A stretch of 64,000 nt of DNA from Bacterioplanes sanyensis (GTDB lineage Bacteria; Pseudomonadota; Gammaproteobacteria; Pseudomonadales; Oceanobacteraceae), in the NCBI RefSeq assembly GCF_014652515.1, contig NZ_BMYY01000003.1, positions 186,001 to 250,000 on the forward strand. Direction: 5' to 3'. A program made the translations under genes and the position numbers. The notes under the pieces were generated by a model, which was not told the DNA's origin, ran no database searches, and was given only the letters and a program-made list of their open reading frames with translations. Shown in pieces: positions 26,202-34,383 of this stretch; the stretch's first letter is position 1, and each line of letters begins with the position of its first letter.

Positions 26202-29200
26202 TTACTGTTCTGTAGCAATGCGCGCTGGCTTACCGCGCATGCGCCGTCCCAGCGCACTCAGATCAGCGCCCACCAGATACAGGTTGGGAATCAACAGCAA
26301 GGTAATGACGGTGGCAAACAGCACACCAAAGGCCAGCGATACCGCCATCGGGATAACGATTTTGGCCTGCAAGCTGGTTTCCAACATGATCGGCATCAGG
26401 CCGATAAACGTGGTCAGTGAGGTCAGCATGATGGCACGGAACCGTCGTTGACCCGCGGCCAATACCGCTTCTTTCACGCCAATGCCCGCGCGGCGCTGCT
26501 GGTTGATGTAATCCACCATCACTAAGCTGTCATTTACCACCACGCCGGCGGCGGCAATGATGCCAAACAGTGAAAAGGAACTGATGCCCATGCCTAACAG
26601 CAAGTGGCCATATATCGCACCGATCACGCCAAACGGAATCACCGCCATAATCACCAAAGGCTGACCGTATGAGCGCAGCGGGATGGCCAACAAGGCATAC
26701 ACCAACAACATCGACAAGGCAAAGTTACGCAACTGCTCGGTTTGGCTGTCGATTTCATCCTGGATGCGGCCAGACAGTTCACTGCGCACGCCGTCATAGC
26801 GCTGCAGCAGCTCCGGCAGGAAGTTATCGCGAATGTCCTGCGCGACTTTTTGTGGCTCTACCACAGCGCTGTTGACTGAAGCCCATACGGTCAGCGTGCG
26901 CGCTCCATCTTCACGGCGAATGGATTCTGCGCTGCGCGTCACCTCAAGCTCGGCTACTTGTGCCAGCGGCACACTGGCACCCGTTGGGGTTTGAATGCGG
27001 GTATCGGCCACATGCCCTAAAGCATTGCGCTCCGTTTGCGGATAGCGCAGCATCACTTTGACCTCTTCGCCATCGCGCAGGATACGCTGCACTTCTAGGC
27101 CATAAAAACTGGCATTCATCTGCCCCGCCACACTGGCCAAATCCAGCCCTAGGCTTTGACCCAAGGGCGTGAGACGCAACCCCACTTCCTGACGCGTCGA
27201 TTGCTGGCTGTCGTTGATATCGCCCACGCCTTCGATGCGCTCCAGCTTTTGCTTGAGCTCTGCGGCGGCGGCGGCCAGTTGTTCGTGATTGCTGCCAAAC
27301 AGTTTAAAGCTGATGTCACCGTCTTCGCGTCCACCGCCGAACACGTCCTCCTGAATCGACAGCGATTTTAAGCCAGGAATGGCCGGCATGGCCTCACGCC
27401 AGCGCTCAGCCAGGGCAAAGGTGTCCATCGGTCGCAGCTCAGGCTCGACCAGCGTGGTCATGATTTCGGCTTCGGTGCGCGAGTCCAGCTCGACATATAT
27501 CGAGCTGATCATGCTGCGGCCACTCTCCTCTTCGATCTGACGGTCCACTTCACGAATCATGCGCTCAATCGCCAGCGCGGCGTCGAGGGTCGCCTGCTCG
27601 CCACTGTCGGAGGTCATTTCCAGTTGTATTTCCGGAAAATCGTGCGGCACCTTGGGCATGCCAATCATGCGCACCACACCGCCTTGCACCAAGCCTATGG
27701 TGATGAACAGTACGGCGATAAACAGGGCCACCACGCTGTAACGGTGCGCTAAAGTGCGACGTAAAAACGGGCCGTAACTGTGCTGGATAAAGGCTTGCAG
27801 GCGGGCGTCAATCCAATCCTGCAGGCGATAAATCGGGTTGCGGCTGTCTTTTTTCGGTGCCATGCCAGCTAAGTGAGCGGGCAAAATCAGCTTCGATTCC
27901 ACCAATGAGAACAGCAGGCACAAAATCACCACCCAGCCAATAGACGCTGCTATGGCGGCATCTGGGCCGTCGCCGATCAACATGGGCAAAAAGGCGGCGA
28001 CTGTGGTCAGCACACCAAAGGTGGCCGGCATGGCAACCTTTTTGGCTCCGGCAATCACACTGTCCATCGACTGACCACGCTGCTCGACTTCGGAATAAAC
28101 GCTCTCACCAATGACAATGGCATCATCGACCACGATACCGAGCACCAGAATAAAGCCAAACAGGCTGGTTAAGCTGATGGTGACGTTGATCGGGTCCATC
28201 GGCATCATCATTAAGGTGCCAAGAAAGCACACCGGCAGCCCTACCATCACCCAAGCAGCCAGACGCAGGCGCAAAAACATCGACAACATCAAAAACACCA
28301 GCAGCGCCGATGCCCACATATTGCTGAGCATCATATCGAGACGCCCTTCTAGGTAGTAGGTCAGGTCGATCCAGGGCTCCAGAGTCATGCCGGCCGGCAG
28401 CGATGCTTGGCGTTGCTCAATGTACTCTTTGACGGCAGCGGCAACATCCGGCGTTGATTGGTCATTCGATGCGCCGACAAAAAACAGCACCGCGTCGTGG
28501 CCGTTAAACTTGTTGTATTGCAGCCCTTGTTCAAAGCCGTCATGCACCTGAGCGACATCGGCCAGCCGCAGCTGACTGCCATCGGCCAAGGTGCGAATGG
28601 GGATTTGTTCAAATTCGCGCTGCTGGTAGGCCTGATTTTCGACCCGGATGCCAATGTAGCCGCCATCGGTACGAATCTCGCCCGCGCTCATGTTAGCGCT
28701 GTAAGCGCGAATGCTGGCGGCGACTTGGGCAAAGGTGAGGTCGTATTCGCGCAGTCGGTCGCGTGAGACTTCGATGCTGATTTCATAGGCAGGGCCACCG
28801 TGAAACTCACTGACTTGCACCCTGGGCAACTGGCGGATTTCATCGTAGATGTCTTCGCCCAGCTTGCGGATATCGGCAAATGGCAGCTCGCCGTGCAGCG
28901 CGACCCACATCACTTCTTGGATGAACTTCTCACGCGTAATCAGCGGCGTTTCTGCGCCCGACGGCATGGTTTGAATGCCCTCGACATTGACTTTAACTTC
29001 ATCGAGTACGTCATCAACGTCGTAGCTGTCGTCGACCTCCACCCAAGTTTGCGAGGCATTGCGCATGCTGTAAGTAATGACGCGTTTGATGCCTTGAATG
29101 CCTTCCAGCGACTGCTCGATCTTTTCCGTAATGCCGTCTTCTACATCCTGTGGGCCAGCGCCCGGATAAGCGGTGCTGATGGAAATCCAGTTAAATTCGA

Positions 29201-29336
29201 GCTGCGGGAACATCTGCTTTTGAATCGTGAAGGCAGAAAACATCCCACCCACCAGAATGAACACCATCAGCAAGTTAGCGGCCACTGGGTTGCGCGCAAA
29301 CCAGGCAATCACACCTTGATGCGTATCAGTTGTCAT
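26202..29336 (-). CDS. RND efflux pump inner-membrane permease
   Basis: The 1044-residue protein is a full-length AcrB/MexB-superfamily pump: first transmembrane segment near residues 14-34, two large periplasmic loops, and the proton-relay motif GIVVDDAIVIGE in TM4 (two adjacent Asp). It exports drugs, detergents or lipophilic substrates with its adaptor and an outer-membrane channel. The adaptor gene overlaps its start by 11 bp. No TolC-type gene is adjacent. The substrate is unknown. Confidence 0.93.
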   Translation of the reverse strand: MTTDTHQGVIAWFARNPVAANLLMVFILVGGMFSAFTIQKQMFPQLEFNWISISTAYPGAGPQDVEDGITEKIEQSLEGIQGIKRVITYSMRNASQTWVEVDDSYDVDDVLDEVKVNVEGIQTMPSGAETPLITREKFIQEVMWVALHGELPFADIRKLGEDIYDEIRQLPRVQVSEFHGGPAYEISIEVSRDRLREYDLTFAQVAASIRAYSANMSAGEIRTDGGYIGIRVENQAYQQREFEQIPIRTLADGSQLRLADVAQVHDGFEQGLQYNKFNGHDAVLFFVGASNDQSTPDVAAAVKEYIEQRQASLPAGMTLEPWIDLTYYLEGRLDMMLSNMWASALLVFLMLSMFLRLRLAAWVMVGLPVCFLGTLMMMPMDPINVTISLTSLFGFILVLGIVVDDAIVIGESVYSEVEQRGQSMDSVIAGAKKVAMPATFGVLTTVAAFLPMLIGDGPDAAIAASIGWVVILCLLFSLVESKLILPAHLAGMAPKKDSRNPIYRLQDWIDARLQAFIQHSYGPFLRRTLAHRYSVVALFIAVLFITIGLVQGGVVRMIGMPKVPHDFPEIQLEMTSDSGEQATLDAALAIERMIREVDRQIEEESGRSMISSIYVELDSRTEAEIMTTLVEPELRPMDTFALAERWREAMPAIPGLKSLSIQEDVFGGGREDGDISFKLFGSNHEQLAAAAAELKQKLERIEGVGDINDSQQSTRQEVGLRLTPLGQSLGLDLASVAGQMNASFYGLEVQRILRDGEEVKVMLRYPQTERNALGHVADTRIQTPTGASVPLAQVAELEVTRSAESIRREDGARTLTVWASVNSAVVEPQKVAQDIRDNFLPELLQRYDGVRSELSGRIQDEIDSQTEQLRNFALSMLLVYALLAIPLRSYGQPLVIMAVIPFGVIGAIYGHLLLGMGISSFSLFGIIAAAGVVVNDSLVMVDYINQQRRAGIGVKEAVLAAGQRRFRAIMLTSLTTFIGLMPIMLETSLQAKIVIPMAVSLAFGVLFATVITLLLIPNLYLVGADLSALGRRMRGKPARIATEQ

Positions 29337-30471
29337 GCCCTTCCCCCTCGGTCGCCACCGTCATGGTCGGGGCCATGCGTTTCAATGCCATACCATGGCT
29401 GGGGTACTGTAAGGCCGTGGTAACAATCGGCAATGGCTCATTATTGGGCAGCTGCAAGATGGCTTGCTCACCTTCCAGTCGCACTAGAGAGACTGGGCGC
29501 AAATTCAGCTCACCGTTCGTTAACAACGGCAGGCGGTCATTTCGCAGCCACTGATAAGGAATGCGTATGCTGTTGTCATAGCTGCGACCTTCGATGCGAG
29601 CGCTGACGTATTCACCAAAGCGTAACGGCCGCTCGAACTGATACGGCTGCTCCACCTGAGCGACGAGAAAGTGCATACGACTGGCATCATCCACCAGACC
29701 TTCACTGCGCACTATGGTGGCTGGCCAATCATAGCGGGCATCGCCCTGCTCCAGCGTTAAGGTGACACTGGCACCTAGGCCACCATCGACCAGCTGCTGC
29801 CAATGGCGAGCGGCGATGGGTAAGCGCACTTCACCACGGTCCATGGCATAGACAGTCCCCAAGGGGGAGCCTGGGGTGACATAGCTGCCCAAACCTGGCT
29901 GGCGCTCTACTACTAGCGCGGCAAAGGGGGCTTTTACCTCGGTACGTTGCAAATCACGCTGGGCACGTTGCACTTGGGCTTGACTGGCTTTGACGGCAGC
30001 ACGGGCCTGCGCCAACTGCGGCTTGCGCAGCGCCAGCACGGTTGGGTTATCAACGCCTTGCAATTGCTCACGTGCCACCTTGGCCTGTGCCTGCTCGGTT
30101 TCAAGATTGGCAACGGCGGCGGCCAGTGCCGCCTCGGCATCCAGTAGCGCCGATTGATAGTCGCTGTCGTCAATACGCAGCATAACGGTGCCAGGCTCAA
30201 CCTGACCGCCGCGCACAAACGCCGGATGAATATACGTAATGGTGCCGCTGACTTGTGCCACCAAGGTGGTTTGCTCGCGCGCGCTCATCACGCCATGAGA
30301 TTCGACCTGCACCTGGATCGGCCCCGGGACGCGCTCGATTACTTCCACTTCCGGCACACTTTGGGTGACGGGCTTTTCTTCCGGCGGCTGTTTCAGCGCC
30401 GCCAAGCCCACGGCAACCAAGACACCCACCGCCAGAATCCCCAATGGCAGGACGATTGTTTTTAGCTTCAT
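29326..30471 (-). CDS. RND efflux periplasmic adaptor (HlyD/AcrA family)
   Basis: The 381-residue product has an N-terminal membrane anchor (residues 4-26), a split biotinyl-lipoyl domain (VSGTITYIHPAFVRGGQVEPGTVMLRID and RTEVKAPFAALVVERQPGLGSYV), an Ala/Gln-rich helical hairpin between them, and a beta-barrel domain. It links the pump to the outer-membrane channel. It lies 70 bp after the ABC permease gene; that gap holds a small hairpin (CCAGAG-5-CTCTGG), so it may be co-transcribed at reduced level. Confidence 0.9.
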   Translation of the reverse strand: MKLKTIVLPLGILAVGVLVAVGLAALKQPPEEKPVTQSVPEVEVIERVPGPIQVQVESHGVMSAREQTTLVAQVSGTITYIHPAFVRGGQVEPGTVMLRIDDSDYQSALLDAEAALAAAVANLETEQAQAKVAREQLQGVDNPTVLALRKPQLAQARAAVKASQAQVQRAQRDLQRTEVKAPFAALVVERQPGLGSYVTPGSPLGTVYAMDRGEVRLPIAARHWQQLVDGGLGASVTLTLEQGDARYDWPATIVRSEGLVDDASRMHFLVAQVEQPYQFERPLRFGEYVSARIEGRSYDNSIRIPYQWLRNDRLPLLTNGELNLRPVSLVRLEGEQAILQLPNNEPLPIVTTALQYPSHGMALKRMAPTMTVATEGEGHDN

Positions 30472-30541
30472 AATCCTAACTCTTGCAAACGGCGGCCAGA
30501 GTCTAACTCTGGCAACCTGAACATTTGATGAAAGCCGTCGC

Positions 30542-31528
30542 TTAATAGCTGCGGCGACGGAAATACACAGCGCCGATAAAGCAGGCCGCGCTCAGTACAG
30601 CGCCCGTCAGCCAGGTCCACCAAGGCTGGGGCGGCACAAATACATGGCCGTCGGCAAACTCGACGTTGGGCAGCGTCCAGCGAATAAACTCCAGCACCGA
30701 GCCAAGGCCGAGCAGCCAGAAAAAGATGGCCTCCAGCGCCGCTGGGATCAGCAAGGCCCACAGTAATGGCAGCTTGGTCGCCCGCGAGGACACCAGTAGC
30801 AGCCAGCAGGCCAGCGGCAAACTGGAGAGCATCACCGCCGCCACCACTTTGCCCTGTGCCCACAAGGTCGCCAGTGGTTGATAATCACCGGCCGTGCCCA
30901 ATCCCAAGGTATCGTTGGCATCCAGCGTTGCTACCAGCAACCACTGAGGTATCCAGCTTGCTAGCCAGTAAACACAGACCAGCAGCACCCAGGGGGCCAG
31001 CAACTTGGCCAGCACCACCTGCCATTCAGGCACTGGCATGGATTGCCAGAACAGCAAGCTGCGATCGCGGCGCTCGCGATAGAGGCCGTCCAGCAAGTAC
31101 AGATACGCCACCAAGAACCAGATCACGTAATAAACGATAAACAGCGTATGGCTGGCGCCGTTTAAGCTGCTGTCATCGTCCGTGACGACGCCACCGTCCA
31201 ACTGCTCTAGGGTGTGCTCATTCAAACCGGCAGCCTCACCCGCTTGCAGCCATTGCTGGTGAAAATCCCAGTTGAATGCTGCTGGCGCGTTTGGCGTTAA
31301 TGTCAGCGCTTCCTCCGCTGGCACCGGCGGCTGCGGAATCTGCGGCGGCGCTGGCACCTCGGCATCGTCACTCAGGTCGATGACCACAGTGCCATCAAAA
31401 TTGAAGTCATCTAGGCCGGTCATCACAAACACGCTGGGCAACAGACCCAACAGCAGCAACACCAGCGGCACCCAGAGGAACTCCACCCGGCGCTCCCATA
31501 CCTCGCGCTTTATCAGTGTCATTAACAT
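30542..31528 (-). CDS. ABC-2-type transporter permease
   Basis: The 328-residue membrane protein has an N-terminal helix (residues 18-38), a Pro-rich extracytoplasmic loop of about 100 residues (APPQIPQPPVPAEE), then five or six hydrophobic segments. It resembles the permeases encoded with YtrA-type regulators. The start at 31528 has AGGAGG 7 nt upstream and overlaps the ATPase gene by 7 bp. A short motif after TM2 (YRERRDRSLLFWQSMPVPEWQ) is typical of ABC-2 exporters. The cargo is unknown. Confidence 0.85.
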   Translation of the reverse strand: MLMTLIKREVWERRVEFLWVPLVLLLLGLLPSVFVMTGLDDFNFDGTVVIDLSDDAEVPAPPQIPQPPVPAEEALTLTPNAPAAFNWDFHQQWLQAGEAAGLNEHTLEQLDGGVVTDDDSSLNGASHTLFIVYYVIWFLVAYLYLLDGLYRERRDRSLLFWQSMPVPEWQVVLAKLLAPWVLLVCVYWLASWIPQWLLVATLDANDTLGLGTAGDYQPLATLWAQGKVVAAVMLSSLPLACWLLLVSSRATKLPLLWALLIPAALEAIFFWLLGLGSVLEFIRWTLPNVEFADGHVFVPPQPWWTWLTGAVLSAACFIGAVYFRRRSY

Positions 31529-32385
31529 GAGCGGCCCTCCTGCTCCATCAGCGCCACAAACACATCACTCAGGCTGGCCAAGCTGACCTCTCCCAACTGC
31601 GCCAGCTGTTCATCGCTGTGACCTTGCATTAGCAGGCGAGCACCGCCGAGAGTGCGCTGCTCGGCCACGGGCACCAATGCACGTGCGGCCTCTAGCTGCT
31701 CGTTTTTTACCTGCAGCTGGCGGTATTGCTGCTGCAGCGCTTCCATGGACGATTGCAATACTACTTGGCCCTGACGCATGAAAGCGGCATGGGTCAAAAT
31801 GCCTTCGATTTCATCTACTTGGTGGGTGGTGATCACAATGGTGCGCTCTTGGTCGTAATAGTCCTCAAGCAGGCGCTGATAAAACTGGCGGCGATACAAG
31901 ATATCCAAGCCCAGCGTGGGTTCATCCAGCACCAGCAGACGGGCGTCAATGGCCATGGCCAAAGCAAGGTGCACCTGAGTGACCATGCCTTTGCTCAGCG
32001 CTGCGATTTTGCGCTGCGGGGGAACATCGGTGGTGGCCAGTAGCGATTCAGCACGGCTGCGGTCAAAGCGTGGATGCACGCCTTGCATGTAATCCAACAA
32101 CTGAGTGACCGTCATCCAAGCAGGCAAAATGGCGGTGTCGGCGATATAAGCCAGTTGCTCCAACATGCCGTGGCGCTGCTGCCAAGGAGATTGCCCCAAC
32201 ACCTGCAGCTCACCCTCTGCTGGCGTTAGCCCCAGCAAACAGCGCAGCAAGGTGGTTTTGCCAGCGCCATTAGGGCCAATCAAACCGACGATTTGTCCCG
32301 CTTCCACGGTTAGGTCGATGCCCTTTAATACTTGGGTTTTGCCAAAGCATTTTGTTAGCTGCCGGGCTTCAATCAATGCACTCAT
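31522..32385 (-). CDS. ABC transporter ATP-binding protein
   Basis: The 287-residue ATPase has Walker A GPNGAGKTT at residues 37-45, Walker B LLVLDEP, and the H-loop TTHQVDEIE. The signature motif is LSKGM instead of LSGGQ, a variant common in the YtrB-like group. It would power the adjacent permease. The start overlaps the GntR stop by ATGA, as in the neighbouring gene pairs. Confidence 0.92.
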   Translation of the reverse strand: MSALIEARQLTKCFGKTQVLKGIDLTVEAGQIVGLIGPNGAGKTTLLRCLLGLTPAEGELQVLGQSPWQQRHGMLEQLAYIADTAILPAWMTVTQLLDYMQGVHPRFDRSRAESLLATTDVPPQRKIAALSKGMVTQVHLALAMAIDARLLVLDEPTLGLDILYRRQFYQRLLEDYYDQERTIVITTHQVDEIEGILTHAAFMRQGQVVLQSSMEALQQQYRQLQVKNEQLEAARALVPVAEQRTLGGARLLMQGHSDEQLAQLGEVSLASLSDVFVALMEQEGRSC

Positions 32386-32753
32386 ACATCCGGCTCCTGT
32401 GACGTGCGGATGGCATCGATAATGGTGTCGTGATCAATGCCCAGTTGTTTTATCCGTGCCAGGAAGGCGGGTAGCTCCTGCTCTATAAACTGACGCGCCT
32501 GCTCTTCTTGCAAAGCCTGGCGTGCGCCTGTGGCGACAAACATGCCTAACCCCCGTCGTTTTTCTAATAATTCCCGTGCCACCAGCTCCTGATAGGCTTT
32601 GCTCACGGTGAGATGGTTAATTTGATAGTCACTCGCCAATGCTCGCACGGAGGGAATAGCTTCTCCTTCGGGCAAGCTGCCATCGAGAATGAGCCCGATA
32701 ATCCGAGCTTCAATCTGGCGATAAATGGGCTCTTTATCGTTCCATTCAGTCAC
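32382..32753 (-). CDS. YtrA-type GntR-family transcriptional regulator
   Basis: The 123-residue protein has a GntR winged helix-turn-helix (about residues 8-75; IPSVRALASDYQINHLTVSKAYQEL, then LLEKRRGLGMFV) and only a short helical C-terminal region, which defines the YtrA subfamily. These regulators usually repress their own ABC-transporter operon. The perfect inverted repeat at 34177-34198, which overlaps the operon promoter, is the likely operator. ATGA overlaps join it to the genes on both sides. Confidence 0.9.
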   Translation of the reverse strand: MTEWNDKEPIYRQIEARIIGLILDGSLPEGEAIPSVRALASDYQINHLTVSKAYQELVARELLEKRRGLGMFVATGARQALQEEQARQFIEQELPAFLARIKQLGIDHDTIIDAIRTSQEPDV

Positions 32754-33592
32754 AAGGTTTCATCCTCCAGTGGCTTCACAGAGCCGCTGCCAAGCTGGCG
32801 GGCATTGACCTCGGGGTTGCCGGCATAGCGCACATCGCCGCTGCCGAGAATGTTGGCATCCAGGTGCTGCGCCACGGTCAGCGTGACATCACTGCTGCCC
32901 AGCAAGGCAATGACCGCATCGTCGACCACCAATGCTGGCGCCTCGAAATCGCCCGACCCCAGCATTTGTAAGTTGAGCTTGGCCACGCTGCTGGCCTCAT
33001 AAATTTCGATATCGCCCTGGCCGGCGCTGTTAGCGTTCAGGCGCTCGGCCGTCAAACGCCCCAGTTCGACATCAGCCGAGCCGGAGCTATTAATCATCAG
33101 AGTGTTGACTTGCCAGATTTGGCCTTTGATGTCACCGCTGCCTTGCAGCGACAATTCCAGTGCTTCGGTGGTTAAGTTCGTGCTGTAAACCTCGCCGCTG
33201 CCGCGGTTAATAATGTGCAGCTTTGGCTGTGTCATGGCAGCCAGATAAAGATTGCCCGACCCCAGCATTTCCACCAGATCTAACCGCGGCAGGGCGATTT
33301 TAATCTTGACGTCACTGGTGTTCGCCAGCGCTTTTACACGCGCATCCGGTTGCCAATGCACCTTCAAGCGCGCCCCTGCTTGTTTCAAGCGCAACGCTGA
33401 GTGCAATGCCGACGGGGCTTGCAGCCAAACACCATACTGCTCGGCTTGCACAATTTGCACCGCGACGGGTGCACTAATGACTACCTGAGTAAAGGCAGAT
33501 CCACCCAGCGCCTGCGAAACCAAGGTGGCATCCTCCGGCTCCGCCCAGACGACGTTGACCCACAAACAAAAAACCATCATCCACTTCATCAT
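32750..33592 (-). CDS. DUF2807 (head GIN domain) exported protein
   Basis: The 280-residue product has a signal peptide (MMKWMMVFCLWVNVVWA) and a long beta-rich body with repeated LGSG(D/N), NSSGSADVELG and LGSSDV turns, typical of DUF2807 beta-solenoids. The family is often encoded near envelope-stress or GntR/ABC genes. The start is placed at 33592 by the AAGGAAGG site 4 nt upstream; an upstream in-frame ATG at 33628 lacks one. It follows the last microprotein gene by 42 bp and overlaps the regulator. Confidence 0.85.
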   Translation of the reverse strand: MMKWMMVFCLWVNVVWAEPEDATLVSQALGGSAFTQVVISAPVAVQIVQAEQYGVWLQAPSALHSALRLKQAGARLKVHWQPDARVKALANTSDVKIKIALPRLDLVEMLGSGNLYLAAMTQPKLHIINRGSGEVYSTNLTTEALELSLQGSGDIKGQIWQVNTLMINSSGSADVELGRLTAERLNANSAGQGDIEIYEASSVAKLNLQMLGSGDFEAPALVVDDAVIALLGSSDVTLTVAQHLDANILGSGDVRYAGNPEVNARQLGSGSVKPLEDETL

Positions 33593-33634
33593 CTGACCTT
33601 CCTTCACTGATCTTGCACCGACCATCAAGCCGAG

Positions 33635-33712
33635 CTATACGATGGGCGCCATGCTAGCCGTCATGCCGGCAAAAAACACCACCCCAAAGAACACTTCAAA
33701 TACCCGATTCAT
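33635..33712 (-). CDS. Tandem hydrophobic microprotein, copy 5 (25 aa)
   Basis: This frame encodes a 25-residue hydrophobic peptide beginning MNRVFEVFFGVVFFAGM and ending SMAPIV. GGAAGGGG lies 8 nt before the ATG. It is the promoter-distal member of five related genes and sits 42 bp before the DUF2807 start. It differs from copies 3 and 4 at four residues but keeps the length and the MNR, FEV and APx pattern. A single membrane helix is likely. I do not recognise the family. Confidence 0.65.
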   Translation of the reverse strand: MNRVFEVFFGVVFFAGMTASMAPIV

Positions 33713-33745
33713 CTGCATTACCCCTTCCATCCTCTCAATGCTTGC

Positions 33746-33823
33746 TTACGCAATGGGCGCCACACTGGCGGCCATGCCGGCCAAAAACACCACACCAAAA
33801 AACACTTCAAATACCCGATTCAT
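33746..33823 (-). CDS. Tandem hydrophobic microprotein, copy 4 (25 aa)
   Basis: The 25-residue peptide is identical to that of copy 3, although the two genes differ at several bases; all differences I see (TTC/TTT, GGG/GGT, CCG/CCC) are synonymous. That supports selection on the peptide. The ribosome-binding site GGAAGGGG lies 8 nt upstream. The gene with its leader forms a 111-bp repeat unit. Confidence 0.65.
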   Translation of the reverse strand: MNRVFEVFFGVVFLAGMAASVAPIA

Positions 33824-33856
33824 CTGCATTACCCCTTCCATCCTCTCAATGCTTGC

Positions 33857-33934
33857 TTACGCAATCGGCGCCACACTGGCGGCCATGCCGGCCAAAAACA
33901 CCACCCCAAAGAACACTTCAAATACCCGATTCAT
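33857..33934 (-). CDS. Tandem hydrophobic microprotein, copy 3 (25 aa)
   Basis: This gene encodes the same 25 residues as copy 4 (MNRVFEVFFGVVFLAGM, ending SVAPIA). An in-frame ATG two codons upstream exists, but the GGAAGG site is better spaced for 33934. One membrane helix with a single Arg near the N-terminus suggests insertion in the inner membrane. Confidence 0.65.
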   Translation of the reverse strand: MNRVFEVFFGVVFLAGMAASVAPIA

Positions 33935-33966
33935 CTGCATCACCCTTCCACTCTCTCAATGCTTGC

Positions 33967-34044
33967 TTACGCAATGGGCGCCACGCTGGCGGCCATACCG
34001 GCAAAAAACACCACCCCAAAGAACACTTCAAATACGCGGTTCAT
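33967..34044 (-). CDS. Tandem hydrophobic microprotein, copy 2 (25 aa)
   Basis: This 25-residue peptide differs from copies 3 and 4 only at residue 14 (Phe for Leu). AAGGAG lies 7 nt before this ATG; another ATG directly precedes it at 34047. It follows copy 1 by 12 bp. Confidence 0.65.
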   Translation of the reverse strand: MNRVFEVFFGVVFFAGMAASVAPIA

Positions 34045-34056
34045 CATCTCTCTCCT

Positions 34057-34134
34057 TTAAACGATGGGCGCCAGGCTGTAGCCCATCGCCGTCAGCATGA
34101 CTGCACAAAAAGCCACTTCGAAAAAACGGTTCAT
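34057..34134 (-). CDS. Tandem hydrophobic microprotein, copy 1 (25 aa, most diverged)
   Basis: The promoter-proximal gene encodes MNRFFEVAFCAVML, ending YSLAPIV: same length and the same MNRxFEV start and APxx end as the others, but only about half its residues are shared. The ATG at 34134 has GGAG 9 nt upstream; an upstream ATG at 34143 would add three residues. About 48 nt separate it from the predicted transcription start. The divergence shows that copies 2-5 arose by more recent duplications. Confidence 0.65.
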   Translation of the reverse strand: MNRFFEVAFCAVMLTAMGYSLAPIV

Positions 34135-34176
34135 GTAGTTCATCTCCAACCCCTTGCAGGCATCGCCTGAGTCATA

Positions 34177-34198
34177 GTGTTATACGCAACTATAACAC
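34177..34198. promoter_or_regulatory. Perfect inverted repeat, probable GntR/YtrA operator
   Basis: GTGTTATA and TATAACAC form perfect 8-bp arms separated by 6 bp (CGCAAC). The repeat covers the predicted -10 box of the leftward promoter, the usual place for an autorepressor. The YtrA-type regulator encoded in the same transcription unit is the natural candidate to bind it. Confidence 0.7.
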
Positions 34199-34216
34199 CA
34201 TATCTCAGGCTGGCAA
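34189..34216 (-). promoter_or_regulatory. Sigma70-type promoter of the microprotein-ABC-RND unit
   Basis: On the - strand, a -35 box TTGCCA (34216-34211) and a -10 box TATAGT (34194-34189) are 16 bp apart. Transcription would start near 34182, about 48 nt before the first microprotein gene. Confidence 0.55.
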
Positions 34217-34383
34217 GCACAGATTGAAAAAAATCCTTGACAACCCCTCGATCAGACACACAGAGGCAGGTCGCAAGCCCAGCAACCACGGGCCCTAGCG
34301 AGCATTTAAGCCGCGTCCAATAGCGATAGTGTCGGCGGTTGGATTTTGCTAAATTGCGTGTTTCCAAAGGCTCAGGCAGTGTT

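Larger units (their letters stand above)
33635..34047 (-). repeat. Tandem ~111-bp repeat carrying microprotein genes
   Basis: Start-to-start distances are 111, 111 and 110 bp for copies 5 to 2. Each unit contains a ribosome-binding site, the 78-bp gene and a near-identical spacer. The high identity in the spacers points to recent unequal recombination. The whole unit repeats, unlike a CRISPR array with unique spacers. Confidence 0.9.

Noticed and set aside
33635-34047. Regular ~111-bp repeats that could be taken for a CRISPR array
   Set aside because: The whole unit is repeated including the 'spacers', each unit carries a ribosome-binding site and an intact 25-codon frame, and no cas genes are near.
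33642-34100. A 152-codon + strand frame across the microprotein repeats
   Set aside because: It is the antisense shadow of the repeated - strand genes. The - strand frames have ribosome-binding sites, a promoter and synonymous variation.
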